Assembly (NCBI GenBank): GCA_963677245.1
Contig: OY781921.1
Span: 2,356,001-2,420,000, forward strand
Source of the DNA: Saccharicrinis sp963677245
GTDB taxonomy: Bacteria > Bacteroidota > Bacteroidia > Bacteroidales > Marinilabiliaceae
Length of the DNA stretch: 64,000 nt
Direction: 5' to 3'
Position numbers and translations under genes: made by a program. Below are positions 53,117 through 61,583 of the stretch, piece after piece. The notes under the pieces were generated by a model that was not told the origin of the DNA, did not search any database, and worked only from the letters and a program-made list of their open reading frames with translations. How positions within the stretch are numbered: the stretch's first letter is position 1; each line of letters opens with the position of its first letter.

Positions 53117-55492
53117 TTACAATATATTTCCGAATTTGATTCCAAAATAAACCGTTCTTGGGTTTACAGGACCATAAATATAAGCCGGATCACGATCTTC
53201 AGATACGTCAAAGTCATCCTGATAAGAATTAAAGATATTTTTAATACCTCCCGAAAATTCAATGGAAGCACCATTCAGCTTTACCTTATAGCTCAACTTA
53301 GTTCCAAAATCGAAGAAGCTATCTGATTCTCTTAATTGACCAATTGGCTCATCATTCTCATCTAGTTCACTATCCGTTCCAAAATAAGGCACTAACATAC
53401 TACCAGTATAGTTTCCTGTTGCCGAAAAACAGAAGTTCTTTGTAAAATCCCAATCCAAAGCAAAGAATCCATAATTATCCGGCGTGCGGAAAAATCTTTT
53501 CACAGGAAAATCTTCCTGAACATCTTCGTACTCACTTTTTTGAATTGTGAATCCGGAATTTAAAGAAAGTGCTTTTGAAGGTTTAAACTTCAACTCCATA
53601 TTAATCCCGTTTACTTTAGCTCCGGTTGAATTAAATCGGGTATTAATAATTTCTCCCGGTGCATTCCCCGGCTCCCTCGATGTTGCAAAAGCATCTTCGA
53701 GTTTAGTATAAAATCCTTCTAGCAAAAAGCCTACAAATACATTACCCACTTGCTCATTGTAGTCTAAAGATAGCATATAACTATGACTTGTTTCCTGCTT
53801 TAAATCAGCCGCATTCTTATGTAAGATCTTTGTTGCTTCAGAAGTCTCTATATGCAAATCCTCATCAAAAATTTGTGGCGCCCTATATCCCTGAGAATAG
53901 CTGGTTCTAAGCTGTAGCGACTTAACTACATCATACATTAAACTTAAACGCGGGCTAAACACATCTCCCGAATTACCTCCTCCTGCTTGCTGTTTATCTT
54001 CAATACTATAATGATCATATCTTGCTCCTGCAGCAATCTTTAACCTGTTTATTTTGAGCTCATACTGGGCAAAAATTCCGCTAGTAACAGAAGACTGATC
54101 AGCAACAACTGTATTACCGGTATGGCTCTCTACAATTTCTCCATCAACAATTTCGTATTCCGGATGACCTAATTTTTTATCCACTAAATAATCTCCTGTA
54201 TTCTCCAATCCTGCAACCAATGATGAGTTTCCAAATAAGGCTTTGTATTGCGCCCCAACATTATAGGAATTGTCATTTGAATTTCCGTAATCTTTTAAAG
54301 ATTGCCCGGCTCCATAGTACGAATCACGATTTAAGAACTGAGCTGAAGCATAGATCGATAATAAATCCGCATCACGATAGAACTTTTCATAAGTCGTACC
54401 CACAACATTCATTTTATGTGATACATTTTCTGCTACATCTCTTTCGTGAAATGGTAAATCGAAACCATTTCCACCTTCGCGATCCTCATTAATAGCAAAG
54501 AAATCTACAGACAATTTATCGCGGTAACCAAAACGATGAAAAGCCTTAGCTCCAAATGTCAGGTTTTCCAGCGTTGAAGTTTCAGAAAAACCATCATCGT
54601 TGGCATCGAACATGTCTCTATTACGCTTAAACCCATACACAGACACTCCCGATTTATGATCATCGGAAACCACAGTTGCATTGAAATTTACGGAATAATC
54701 ACTAGCCGGATCGCCAGCTCCTTCAACTCCTAAACCAGAAAGTCCGTAATTAACACCTGCTTCATATGAGTTAAAATTAGGCTCCTTCATAATGATATTT
54801 ATTGTACCCGCAATGGCATTACTTCCAAAAAGAGCAGAGCCTCCACCTCTTACTACCTCTACCTTTTCAATCATATTAGCAGGAATAAGCTCCAATCCAT
54901 ATACACCAGCCAAACCACTAAAAATAGGACGGCTATTGATTAGAATTTGAGAATAAGGCCCTTCCATACCATTCATTCTTACCTGTGAGAAACCACAGTT
55001 CTGACAGTTGTTTTCCAAACGAAGTCCGGGTGTAAAATTAAGTCCCTCACCCAATGTAACCGATTGAGAAGATTCAAATAATTTTGGCGAGATTGTATTC
55101 ACAATGACTGCGGCTTCCGTTCTTTTCTGCTCAGCTCTGTCTGCAGACACCACTACTTCTGCCAGGTTTAACACATCTTCTGCCAAATCGAACTTAAGCT
55201 CCCTGGTTTTTCCTGTATCCAGTATTACTTTTCTTTCCTGAGGAATATACCCCACCATACTGACAACAACTGTTTGCTCTCCTAGAGGCAAATTAACTAA
55301 CTGAAAATGCCCGGTTTCATCTGTCATGGTACCAATAGTTGTTCCTTTAACCCCAATAGTGGCAAAAGCCAAATGTTCTCCATTTGAAGTAACATGACCT
55401 ACAACATTAGCATCTGTTTTTGTTTTTTGGGCAAAGGTCCATTGCGCCATTAACAATAATAAAATAGCTAATAATGAATTGTTTAATTTCAT
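53117..55492 (-). CDS. TonB-dependent outer-membrane receptor
   Basis: A 791-residue receptor: signal peptide (ends FAQ), carboxypeptidase-regulatory-like domain (about 28-110, VVGHVTSNGEHLAFATIGVK), plug (about 120-235, NCQNCGFSQVRMNGMEGPYS and VEVVRGGGSALFGSNAIAGT), then a 22-strand-type barrel ending VYFGIKFGNIL. It lacks the SusC-specific extensions and has no SusD partner, so it fits metal/cofactor uptake rather than glycan uptake. The plug's Cys-x-x-Cys pair (CQNC) is unusual. A His-rich membrane protein and flavodoxin upstream on the same strand support iron or another metal as substrate. Confidence 0.85.
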   Translation of the reverse strand: MKLNNSLLAILLLLMAQWTFAQKTKTDANVVGHVTSNGEHLAFATIGVKGTTIGTMTDETGHFQLVNLPLGEQTVVVSMVGYIPQERKVILDTGKTRELKFDLAEDVLNLAEVVVSADRAEQKRTEAAVIVNTISPKLFESSQSVTLGEGLNFTPGLRLENNCQNCGFSQVRMNGMEGPYSQILINSRPIFSGLAGVYGLELIPANMIEKVEVVRGGGSALFGSNAIAGTINIIMKEPNFNSYEAGVNYGLSGLGVEGAGDPASDYSVNFNATVVSDDHKSGVSVYGFKRNRDMFDANDDGFSETSTLENLTFGAKAFHRFGYRDKLSVDFFAINEDREGGNGFDLPFHERDVAENVSHKMNVVGTTYEKFYRDADLLSIYASAQFLNRDSYYGAGQSLKDYGNSNDNSYNVGAQYKALFGNSSLVAGLENTGDYLVDKKLGHPEYEIVDGEIVESHTGNTVVADQSSVTSGIFAQYELKINRLKIAAGARYDHYSIEDKQQAGGGNSGDVFSPRLSLMYDVVKSLQLRTSYSQGYRAPQIFDEDLHIETSEATKILHKNAADLKQETSHSYMLSLDYNEQVGNVFVGFLLEGFYTKLEDAFATSREPGNAPGEIINTRFNSTGAKVNGINMELKFKPSKALSLNSGFTIQKSEYEDVQEDFPVKRFFRTPDNYGFFALDWDFTKNFCFSATGNYTGSMLVPYFGTDSELDENDEPIGQLRESDSFFDFGTKLSYKVKLNGASIEFSGGIKNIFNSYQDDFDVSEDRDPAYIYGPVNPRTVYFGIKFGNIL

Positions 55493-55821
55493 TTGAATAA
55501 GTTTAAATGGCTAAGACGGAAAAACGCATCATATCAACCTTGGTTAAAAGTTATAGAAGGTTGACTGGTATTTATTTCGCCTTAGTTATTTGTATTGTTT
55601 ATATTTTCTGGGAATTTTATCTTCAGCACTATACTCTCTTCCAATGCAACCATTTGTTTATTGAAAATGATAACATTTTCCTATTGAGAATAATGCTTAG
55701 AAATTGACCAAATACAAAATGTATTCGCATTTTCATGAAATGCAAAGTCTGAATTTTGTAATATGGTACAACAAATATTTACTACCAGGAACTAATGCTT
55801 GCTGTAAAAAATAAAATGAAA
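55493..55821 (-). promoter_or_regulatory. TonB receptor leader with two adjoining palindromes
   Basis: A 329-bp gap. AATAC-AAAAT-GTATT (55711-55725) and GCATTT-TCATG-AAATGC (55727-55743) are perfect inverted repeats side by side, at about 220-250 nt from the receptor start. This is a possible metal-regulator operator. The small plus-strand frame at 55507-55707 has no start signal and is not counted as a gene. Confidence 0.4.
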
Positions 55822-56193
55822 TTATGAAAGAACAGGAGGAGCCCGTCCTAAGTAAGAATATAGAAATCCGGAACTGCTTTTATCTATTCTTATATCGGAA
55901 TACTTAAAAAGCTTTGCGATCCCAATGATTAAGGCAATGGCTAAGGCAACAAAAAAGAGCAAGTTGAATTGTCCCCAAAAGGTGTATTCAAAATTAGAGT
56001 GATGATGTTGCTTTACCGGTGCAGAGTCCGAACTTTTGCTAAAAGGGTGAGCATGCGAAACAACGAGCCCATTTTTTAAAACGTGCGTATGCAAATAAAC
56101 GCCTCTGTTTGCTATTTGTACAACAAACAAAAAGCATAACAACCAAGCTGCAATGACAGCTAAACCTGTTCTATGTGCGTTTCTTTTTTGCAT
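55822..56193 (-). CDS. His-rich small membrane protein
   Basis: A 123-residue protein with two hydrophobic helices (about 12-30 and 78-98) and a His-rich loop between them: YLHTHVLKNGLVVSHAHPF, then KQHHHSNFEY, together at least eight His. The loop would face the periplasm, suiting metal binding. Similar HTH/HAHPF proteins stand beside TonB receptors in other Bacteroidota, as I recall. It lies between flavodoxin and the receptor on the same strand. Role in metal handling is inferred. Confidence 0.6.
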   Translation of the reverse strand: MQKRNAHRTGLAVIAAWLLCFLFVVQIANRGVYLHTHVLKNGLVVSHAHPFSKSSDSAPVKQHHHSNFEYTFWGQFNLLFFVALAIALIIGIAKLFKYSDIRIDKSSSGFLYSYLGRAPPVLS

Positions 56194-56256
56194 TTAATAG
56201 TTTTTGTCCCTACTCCCTTAAAAGAGTTGGCAAAATTAGAATATTAATTACACCTA

Positions 56257-56300
56257 CAAAAACCACCCTGACGATTTAGAGCCTCAAGGTGGTATTTTTA
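56257..56300 (-). terminator. Terminator of the flavodoxin gene
   Basis: ACCACC-C-TGA pairs with TCA-A-GGTGGT; on the minus strand this follows the flavodoxin stop (56319) and leads into a T-run. Confidence 0.8.
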
Positions 56301-56318
56301 GATATTTTTAACGATATA

Positions 56319-56822
56319 CTACGACATTGCTGGTTTTATTAATTCAACCCAGTTGTTTATTCTTTCCGCGCTTAAATTGCTTTCATTATCCTCATCCAAA
56401 GGAAGTCCGATAAATTGTCCATCGATTACGGCACGCGATTCTCCAAAATCATAAGCTTCTGTATCTACCTGTCCAACAACAGTGCAAGCCTTATCTTTAA
56501 TGCCATCATAAATAATTCCCATGCCATCTACAAAAGAATCATAATAACCTTGCGCATCTCCTAAGCCAAAAAATGCTATTGTTTTACCATCCAGATTTAA
56601 GGCTGAAAAGTCGTTTAAAAAAGCATCCCAATCATCCTGCAAATCACCTATTCCCCATGTTGAAGTTCCTAATATCAGATTTTGATATTCACTAAATTCA
56701 GAAACATCAACATTTGCCACATTAAACACCTTTGTTTCTTCCCCTAGCTTTGCTGCTATTTGTTTTGCTGCCGATGCAGTATTTCCAGTTGTTGTACCAA
56801 TAAGAATTGCTGTTTTTGTCAT
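56319..56822 (-). CDS. fldA: Flavodoxin
   Basis: A 167-residue FMN electron carrier: phosphate-binding loop GTTTGNTASAA (residues 9-19), TSTWGIGDLQDDWDAFLND (isoalloxazine-stacking Trp, ~60) and FFGLGDAQGYYDSFVDG (~90-105), with a long-chain flavodoxin layout. Flavodoxin replaces ferredoxin when iron is short; a 2[4Fe-4S] ferredoxin gene sits 800 bp away and a DUF2023 gene is divergent. Upstream of the His-rich and TonB receptor genes on the same strand, though a terminator separates it from them. Confidence 0.93.
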   Translation of the reverse strand: MTKTAILIGTTTGNTASAAKQIAAKLGEETKVFNVANVDVSEFSEYQNLILGTSTWGIGDLQDDWDAFLNDFSALNLDGKTIAFFGLGDAQGYYDSFVDGMGIIYDGIKDKACTVVGQVDTEAYDFGESRAVIDGQFIGLPLDEDNESNLSAERINNWVELIKPAMS

Positions 56823-57036
56823 GATTTACTTTATTTAATAATTAATGTTTTCAAGTATTGCCCCCACAATTGTGTAGCAAGTCATCTATATGAAAACCAA
56901 AAGTAAAGCATGACCTATAAGCCAGCAATCATTACAAATAGTGATTATTACTTTTTCGATTTCACCACTTTTAGGGATTGAGCGCCTGATTTATTATCCC
57001 TTATTTTGCTTCTGTTAATGATAAAAACCAGAAGAT
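56823..57036. promoter_or_regulatory. Divergent promoter region, flavodoxin / DUF2023
   Basis: 214 bp between two start codons. AATCA..TGATT (around 56928-56947) is a small inverted repeat in mid-region, and TTATTTTG (57000-57007) could serve as the -7 box for the plus-strand gene. A shared iron-responsive regulator would suit the pair but no Fur-type 19-mer is obvious. Confidence 0.35.
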
Positions 57037-57498
57037 ATGAAAGGGAAAAATTATTCTTCGAACAGCATTAAAAATTTAAGTATTGATAACTCGGACAGAA
57101 TGAGAGTTCCTTGTTCGGAGTACAAAAGTGCTGAAATGCAAATTTTAATGCATCATGTGTACGAATATAAAAAAGGCTTAAGAAGTCTGGTTTTGCACAC
57201 TATGAGTAACAATGAAAAAGAAAAAACAGAGGATTTACTGAATCGCAAGAATATTCCTTACTATTTGCAGCAGTTGAGTTCTGGTAAAATCAATGTTTTT
57301 TTTGGGGACCATAAATGTGTCCATATCATTGAGTCATTTGGGCATAAAACTCTAAACGACTTTTCGGACGAAGAAGACTTTATATTGGGAACCATGTTGG
57401 GTTATGACCGCATGCAACAATGTGAGCGATATTTAAAAAGAAAAAAGTTGCAATCGGAAGCATTATTTCAGATGTGCAATGCTACCGGAACAGAATAA
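57037..57498 (+). CDS. DUF2023 family protein
   Basis: A 153-residue soluble protein. MQILMHHVYEYKKGLRSLVL, followed by NIPYYLQQLSSGKINVFFGD, matches the DUF2023 pattern as I recall it. The first 35 residues (MKGKNYSSNSIKNLS...) look like an extension, and a start at the Met of MRVPCSEYKSAEMQ is possible. The family has no known function but is repeatedly encoded beside flavodoxin genes, as here, suggesting a role in iron-limited redox metabolism. Confidence 0.7.
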   Translation: MKGKNYSSNSIKNLSIDNSDRMRVPCSEYKSAEMQILMHHVYEYKKGLRSLVLHTMSNNEKEKTEDLLNRKNIPYYLQQLSSGKINVFFGDHKCVHIIESFGHKTLNDFSDEEDFILGTMLGYDRMQQCERYLKRKKLQSEALFQMCNATGTE

Positions 57499-57553
57499 AA
57501 ATAGTTTGATAGATAAGTTTTGTAAGTTGCTAGTATTTTAGAAGAGAGAAATG

Positions 57554-57612
57554 AAAAAAAAGGTGCTGGAATGATCTTTTAGCCATTTTCATTTTCCAAC
57601 ACCTTTTTTTAA
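57554..57612. terminator. Strong bidirectional terminator
   Basis: AAAAGGTG-C-TGGAA pairs with TTCCA-A-CACCTTTT, A-run and T-run on either side. It serves both the DUF2023 gene (plus) and the ferredoxin gene (minus). Confidence 0.9.
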
Positions 57613-57628
57613 AATCTCTTAATAAATA

Positions 57629-57796
57629 CTAACCTGCATGAATTGCTTCTACCGGACATACTTCTTCACAGGAACCACAATCGGTACATAAATCTGCATC
57701 AATTTTATAAATATTACCATCTTTAATAGCGTCTACCGGACACTCAGGTGCACAAGAACCACATGCTGTGCAATTGTCATCAATAATATAAGCCAT
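57629..57796 (-). CDS. 2[4Fe-4S] ferredoxin
   Basis: Start placed at ATG 57796 (MAYIIDDNCTACGSCAPECP), giving 55 residues, the usual size; an earlier in-frame codon would add a non-conserved 20-residue extension. Two CxxCxxCxxxCP motifs: CTACGSCAPECP and CTDCGSCEEVCP. A soluble low-potential electron carrier. Its closeness to flavodoxin suggests alternation between the two carriers according to iron supply, which is inference. Confidence 0.93.
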   Translation of the reverse strand: MAYIIDDNCTACGSCAPECPVDAIKDGNIYKIDADLCTDCGSCEEVCPVEAIHAG

Positions 57797-58088
57797 AATT
57801 ATTTCATTTAAGGATGAATAAAAACGTAAGATATCATTTGGCTTTCCTAATGTCAATCCTATACAAGCAAAATTTCAGACTTTAACATCTTTTAATTGCT
57901 ATTAAGCTATATCTAAGATCGTTCTTTATCAAGAACACACTTCTCTTGTTAGCGAAATAATAATATAGCTTTAGGAATATAGTGCTGGTGTTAAAGAACA
58001 AAGTGCTCTTGTTTAGTAATTGTTAGGGCACAACACCGAAATTGGGATATAGGATAGAGAATTCGATATATTTGATTTGGCAAGCTTC

Positions 58089-58136
58089 GTTGACTCCCCC
58101 ACATGCTCTATGGCATGTGCGCTTTGGGAAATCAAC
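58089..58136. repeat. 48-bp imperfect palindrome
   Basis: GTTGA and TCAAC at the ends, CCCCC and GGG next, and CACATGC/GCATGTG in the middle form one long imperfect hairpin. It may be a REP-like or IS200/IS605-end-type element; no transposase is nearby. Confidence 0.45.
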
Positions 58137-58165
58137 AGAGTAACTAAATATATAGATGAGACCTG

Positions 58166-58478
58166 TTATATACTCACACTTTCCAAATCGACCTCTTCCA
58201 GGCTTTCCTCCTCATTCATCCAGTCTTCGTTAAAAAAACAAATTCCGTTGAAGGATTGAATAATGGTTTTCTTGTTTTACCGTATTAATTTCAATTGTTT
58301 TTGAGAAACCGTTGTAGGCAATGCTATCTGCTAAAGAATCTTTTGAATACATGATGTTATTTTTTAGTTTATTTGATTTTGTACTATCAAAGAAACTACT
58401 TACAAGCAACATCATCAATCCCAATATATTATGATTTAACAGCCAAAGACCATCCCAAAAAATAAGGGCTTGTTCCAT
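58166..58478 (-). pseudogene. Small membrane-associated protein gene with a frameshift
   Basis: From ATG 58478 the frame encodes a hydrophobic start (LLNHNILGLMMLLVSSFF) and continues to QRNLFF, where a TAA follows a run of seven T (58226-58232). Removing one T would continue in frame as NEDWMNEEESLEEVDLESVSI, a low-complexity acidic tail, with a stop at 58166. Such a tail is plausible protein sequence, so a single-base slip (mutation, phase variation, programmed shift or sequencing error) is likely. No family recognised. Confidence 0.45.
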
Positions 58479-58550
58479 AAATGATGGCTAACTAAAATAA
58501 AAATTGCTTTTTTTTACTTTATTTGTATATCACCTTCAAATATTTATCCA

Positions 58551-61472
58551 ATGGCATATAGAATAATCTACTTATTGATTACTCTCTTTTTTTGTATGCG
58601 CACAGGCATAGCAGATGCACAAACCGTAACTTACTCAGAGCTTAAAAACAACAAACAACTTCCTATATCGCAGATATATAAAGTTTATCAGGATACAGAA
58701 GGGTATATGTGGTATGGAACAAAAAATGCCGGATTATGTAGAGATGATGGTTATAGTATTAAAACTTTTAGGTCTGATTTTAATAACCCTGATGGATTAG
58801 CCAGCAATTGGGTCACCTGCATTACCGAAGATTGGCAAAACCGGATTTGGTTTGGAACTACACGTGGACTGTATAGTATAGACAAAAAAGATTACAGCAT
58901 CCGTCATTTTGCAAATACAGAAATTAAACACTGGAAAATAAACGCTATTAATTGGACTGCCGACAGTACCATGTGGGTAGCCGCTAATAATAAAATACTC
59001 AGGTATAATAATAAGGGCGAATGGATGAATACCTACCTGGTAAAATATCAGGGAGAAGAAAAAGGAACGACACATTTTTACGAAGATTTAGCTCATCATA
59101 TCTGGATTATTCAATGGAAAGGAGGCGTATTTAAATACGATCCAATACAAGATCAATTTATTTCATATCAATGGCCTTTTAAAGAAAGCCCCGCCTGCAT
59201 TTTGCAAGACTCATATAATAATCGTTACTGGATTTCAGCCTGGGGAATGGGATTGGTTTCCTTTCATCCTGAAGAGAAAGACTTGAGTAAAAGATTTACT
59301 ACTGAGCACAACAAAAGTCTCAATCCAAGTTATTCGCGTAGACATATATTAGATATAGCACAAGATTCCATTTCTCATGACCTTTGGCTTATTACCAGCG
59401 ATGATCTCTATCGATACAGACTGAATAAAAACAATAACATAACTTCCTTAAATACTGCTGGTTTTATACCTGAAGGTAAAAAGTTATTTAACCAAATCAT
59501 ATCCGACAAAAAGGGAAACCTATGGGTTGCTTCTGATTATCCCAATGCGTTTACTTTATCTCTAAAAAATGCTGTATTTAAGCGCAACAAAGCATCTGAG
59601 ATGAAAGAAAGATACGGCTATCCGGCTGCTCCACTAGCCCTTGCTTCCGATAATGGATTTTATTGGTTCTGGCAAAGACGAACCGGTTTCTTTTTGTACA
59701 ACATCTATTCCGATAAAGCAACACATATTGGAAATGCTCCCGGCTTTTTTGAGAGAAAAGAATCTCCGATCATTGAAAAAAGAAAAGATGGCAACGGCAT
59801 TTTTACTTTTATGGACAATACTGTGTTGGTTTCTATAGAGCATATTAATGGAGAAGTTCAAATGCCGATTGAACTGGCTTATCTGCCGGCTTACGAAAAG
59901 GTTCATAAACTTCATGCTACTCATTCAAACCTATGGATTGGAACGAGCAACAATCTTTATTCATATCATTTAAAAAAGAAAGAACTCAAATTAGTTCGTA
60001 GTCAAATAGGTGTAATTAATGATATTAGCGGATACGATAGTAAAAGCGTAATGCTTGCTACCGAAAAACTGGGCATTTGTAAAGTTGAATTTAATAGTAG
60101 TCTAACTACTTTTGGGGATATACAAAATTGCTCTTGCATTACCCCAGCTCCTGATAAAACGGTATGGGTCGGAACATTTCAAGGTGATGTGTTCTACCTG
60201 GATCCCAATGCTAAAACACCTGTTTCTATTAAGGAAGAATGCGGCCTAAATGGCGATGCCATCATGGATATTGAGGTAGATGTTTCCGGCTATGTTTGGA
60301 TTTTAACCAATCAGCGAATTATTATCTACGATCCCGCAACATTACTTTCCAATGTATTTTACAACTCCGATCCTTCAATTTCGATGAACAGTTTTTTGAC
60401 TTTGTATAAAGATGAGCATGGAGCCATACATGTGGGTGGCATGGGAGGTTTCTGCAAATCATATAATTACCAGGGTTTTCAACAGCAAAACATAAGTTTA
60501 CCACTTCATTTGGCAGCTATTAGCATTAATGGCAATAAGAGATTAGCCGGAATAAAGGAGAAACAAATCACGCTGAGATCGTTTGAAAAAAATATTGAAC
60601 TATTTTTTACTACACTCAATCACCTAAATGCAGATAAAGTTCAGTATGCATTTAAAATAAAAGGCGAAAATGAACAGTGGAACCTCTTGCCCGAAGGTCA
60701 TAACAATATATTACTCGCTAACCTGAGAAAAGGGAAAATAACACTGGAAGTAAAAGCCAGTGATGAAAATGGTATTTTCTCCAAAGAGATACATCGATTT
60801 CTCATACATCGATTACCTGCATGGTATGAAACCACCATGGCTATAATACTGTTTACCGGTTTAGGTATAGCCTTGCTAGTTTTAAGTATTTTGTACTATA
60901 TCAATAAAAAGAAACAAAAAATAATCAACCAGCAACTTTATAACAGTGCCATCGACTTACAAGAATTAGTTTCACACTTATCGGAAGATGTATTCAGTAG
61001 TGATGATTCAAACCAATTAAATTTGAAAGAACTGTTGCAGCAAATGAAAAAGTATTTGCAACACCAAAGAGCATTAAATGAAAATACGACAGAAGAACCT
61101 GATGATAAAAACAACCAACTATCGGAATATGATGAAAAATTTATACAAAATGCCTTAAACTATGTCGAAACAAATCTCGATAATTCTAATTACAATGTAG
61201 AACAATTAAGTCGCGATTTAGGAATGGACAGAACAGGTTTATACCGAAAATTAGTCTCAATTATGGGTAAAACCCCCACCTCATTTATCCGTTCTGTTCG
61301 ACTAAAAAGAGCAGCTCGTTTGTTACAGGAAGGTTATACAGTTGCCGAAACAGCTGATCAGGTTGGATTTGGAACATCCAGCTATTTAAGTAAATGTTTT
61401 AAAGACGAGTACGGCATTAAACCTTCTGAGTTTATTCACAAAATCAAAACTTCATCAAAGACCAAACCATAG
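58551..61472 (+). CDS. Propeller-type sensor with AraC DNA-binding domain, no kinase
   Basis: A 973-residue protein: signal (ends ADAQ), two-component-regulator propeller repeats (about 40-670, e.g. QDTEGYMWYGTKNAGLCRDD and WVTCITEDWQNRIWFGTTRG), a Y_Y_Y domain (about 685-755), one transmembrane helix (about 761-785), a ~85-residue cytosolic linker, and an AraC-type HTH (about 865-970, VEQLSRDLGMDRTGLYRKLV and VAETADQVGFGTSSYLSKCF). The histidine kinase and receiver domains of a normal hybrid sensor (HTCS) are absent. The linker is too short to hide them. It probably responds to a pectin oligosaccharide, as PL11 follows. Confidence 0.88.
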   Translation: MAYRIIYLLITLFFCMRTGIADAQTVTYSELKNNKQLPISQIYKVYQDTEGYMWYGTKNAGLCRDDGYSIKTFRSDFNNPDGLASNWVTCITEDWQNRIWFGTTRGLYSIDKKDYSIRHFANTEIKHWKINAINWTADSTMWVAANNKILRYNNKGEWMNTYLVKYQGEEKGTTHFYEDLAHHIWIIQWKGGVFKYDPIQDQFISYQWPFKESPACILQDSYNNRYWISAWGMGLVSFHPEEKDLSKRFTTEHNKSLNPSYSRRHILDIAQDSISHDLWLITSDDLYRYRLNKNNNITSLNTAGFIPEGKKLFNQIISDKKGNLWVASDYPNAFTLSLKNAVFKRNKASEMKERYGYPAAPLALASDNGFYWFWQRRTGFFLYNIYSDKATHIGNAPGFFERKESPIIEKRKDGNGIFTFMDNTVLVSIEHINGEVQMPIELAYLPAYEKVHKLHATHSNLWIGTSNNLYSYHLKKKELKLVRSQIGVINDISGYDSKSVMLATEKLGICKVEFNSSLTTFGDIQNCSCITPAPDKTVWVGTFQGDVFYLDPNAKTPVSIKEECGLNGDAIMDIEVDVSGYVWILTNQRIIIYDPATLLSNVFYNSDPSISMNSFLTLYKDEHGAIHVGGMGGFCKSYNYQGFQQQNISLPLHLAAISINGNKRLAGIKEKQITLRSFEKNIELFFTTLNHLNADKVQYAFKIKGENEQWNLLPEGHNNILLANLRKGKITLEVKASDENGIFSKEIHRFLIHRLPAWYETTMAIILFTGLGIALLVLSILYYINKKKQKIINQQLYNSAIDLQELVSHLSEDVFSSDDSNQLNLKELLQQMKKYLQHQRALNENTTEEPDDKNNQLSEYDEKFIQNALNYVETNLDNSNYNVEQLSRDLGMDRTGLYRKLVSIMGKTPTSFIRSVRLKRAARLLQEGYTVAETADQVGFGTSSYLSKCFKDEYGIKPSEFIHKIKTSSKTKP

Positions 61473-61510
61473 GTTTTTCAACGATTTTGTTATTCATTAC
61501 AACATATATG

Positions 61511-61540
61511 CGCCCTTTTTTACAGAGGGCGTTTTTATTT
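61511..61540 (+). terminator. Terminator of the AraC regulator gene
   Basis: CGCCCT pairs with AGGGCG across a 10-nt loop (61511-61531), followed by TTTTTATTTT. Confidence 0.85.
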
Positions 61541-61583
61541 TGTTCTTCGAGTAAAAACAGCTTTTGAAGTAAATTAAAAACAC

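Larger units (their letters stand above)
57797..58550. other. Long intergenic region with a palindromic element and a damaged small gene
   Basis: Apart from the small damaged gene (58166-58478) and the imperfect palindrome (58089-58136) listed separately, it holds only AT-rich sequence. The last 60 bp are the leader of the AraC regulator gene and include ATATCACCTTCA (58527-58538), also found at 17785-17796. Confidence 0.5.

Noticed and set aside
55507..55707. Possible 66-residue plus-strand protein
   Set aside because: It starts within the leader of the TonB receptor, has no start signal, and its sequence has no protein-like pattern beyond one hydrophobic stretch.
58077..58259. Plus-strand 60-residue frame
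   Set aside because: Lies across the 48-bp palindrome and antisense to the tail of the damaged small gene; no supporting features.
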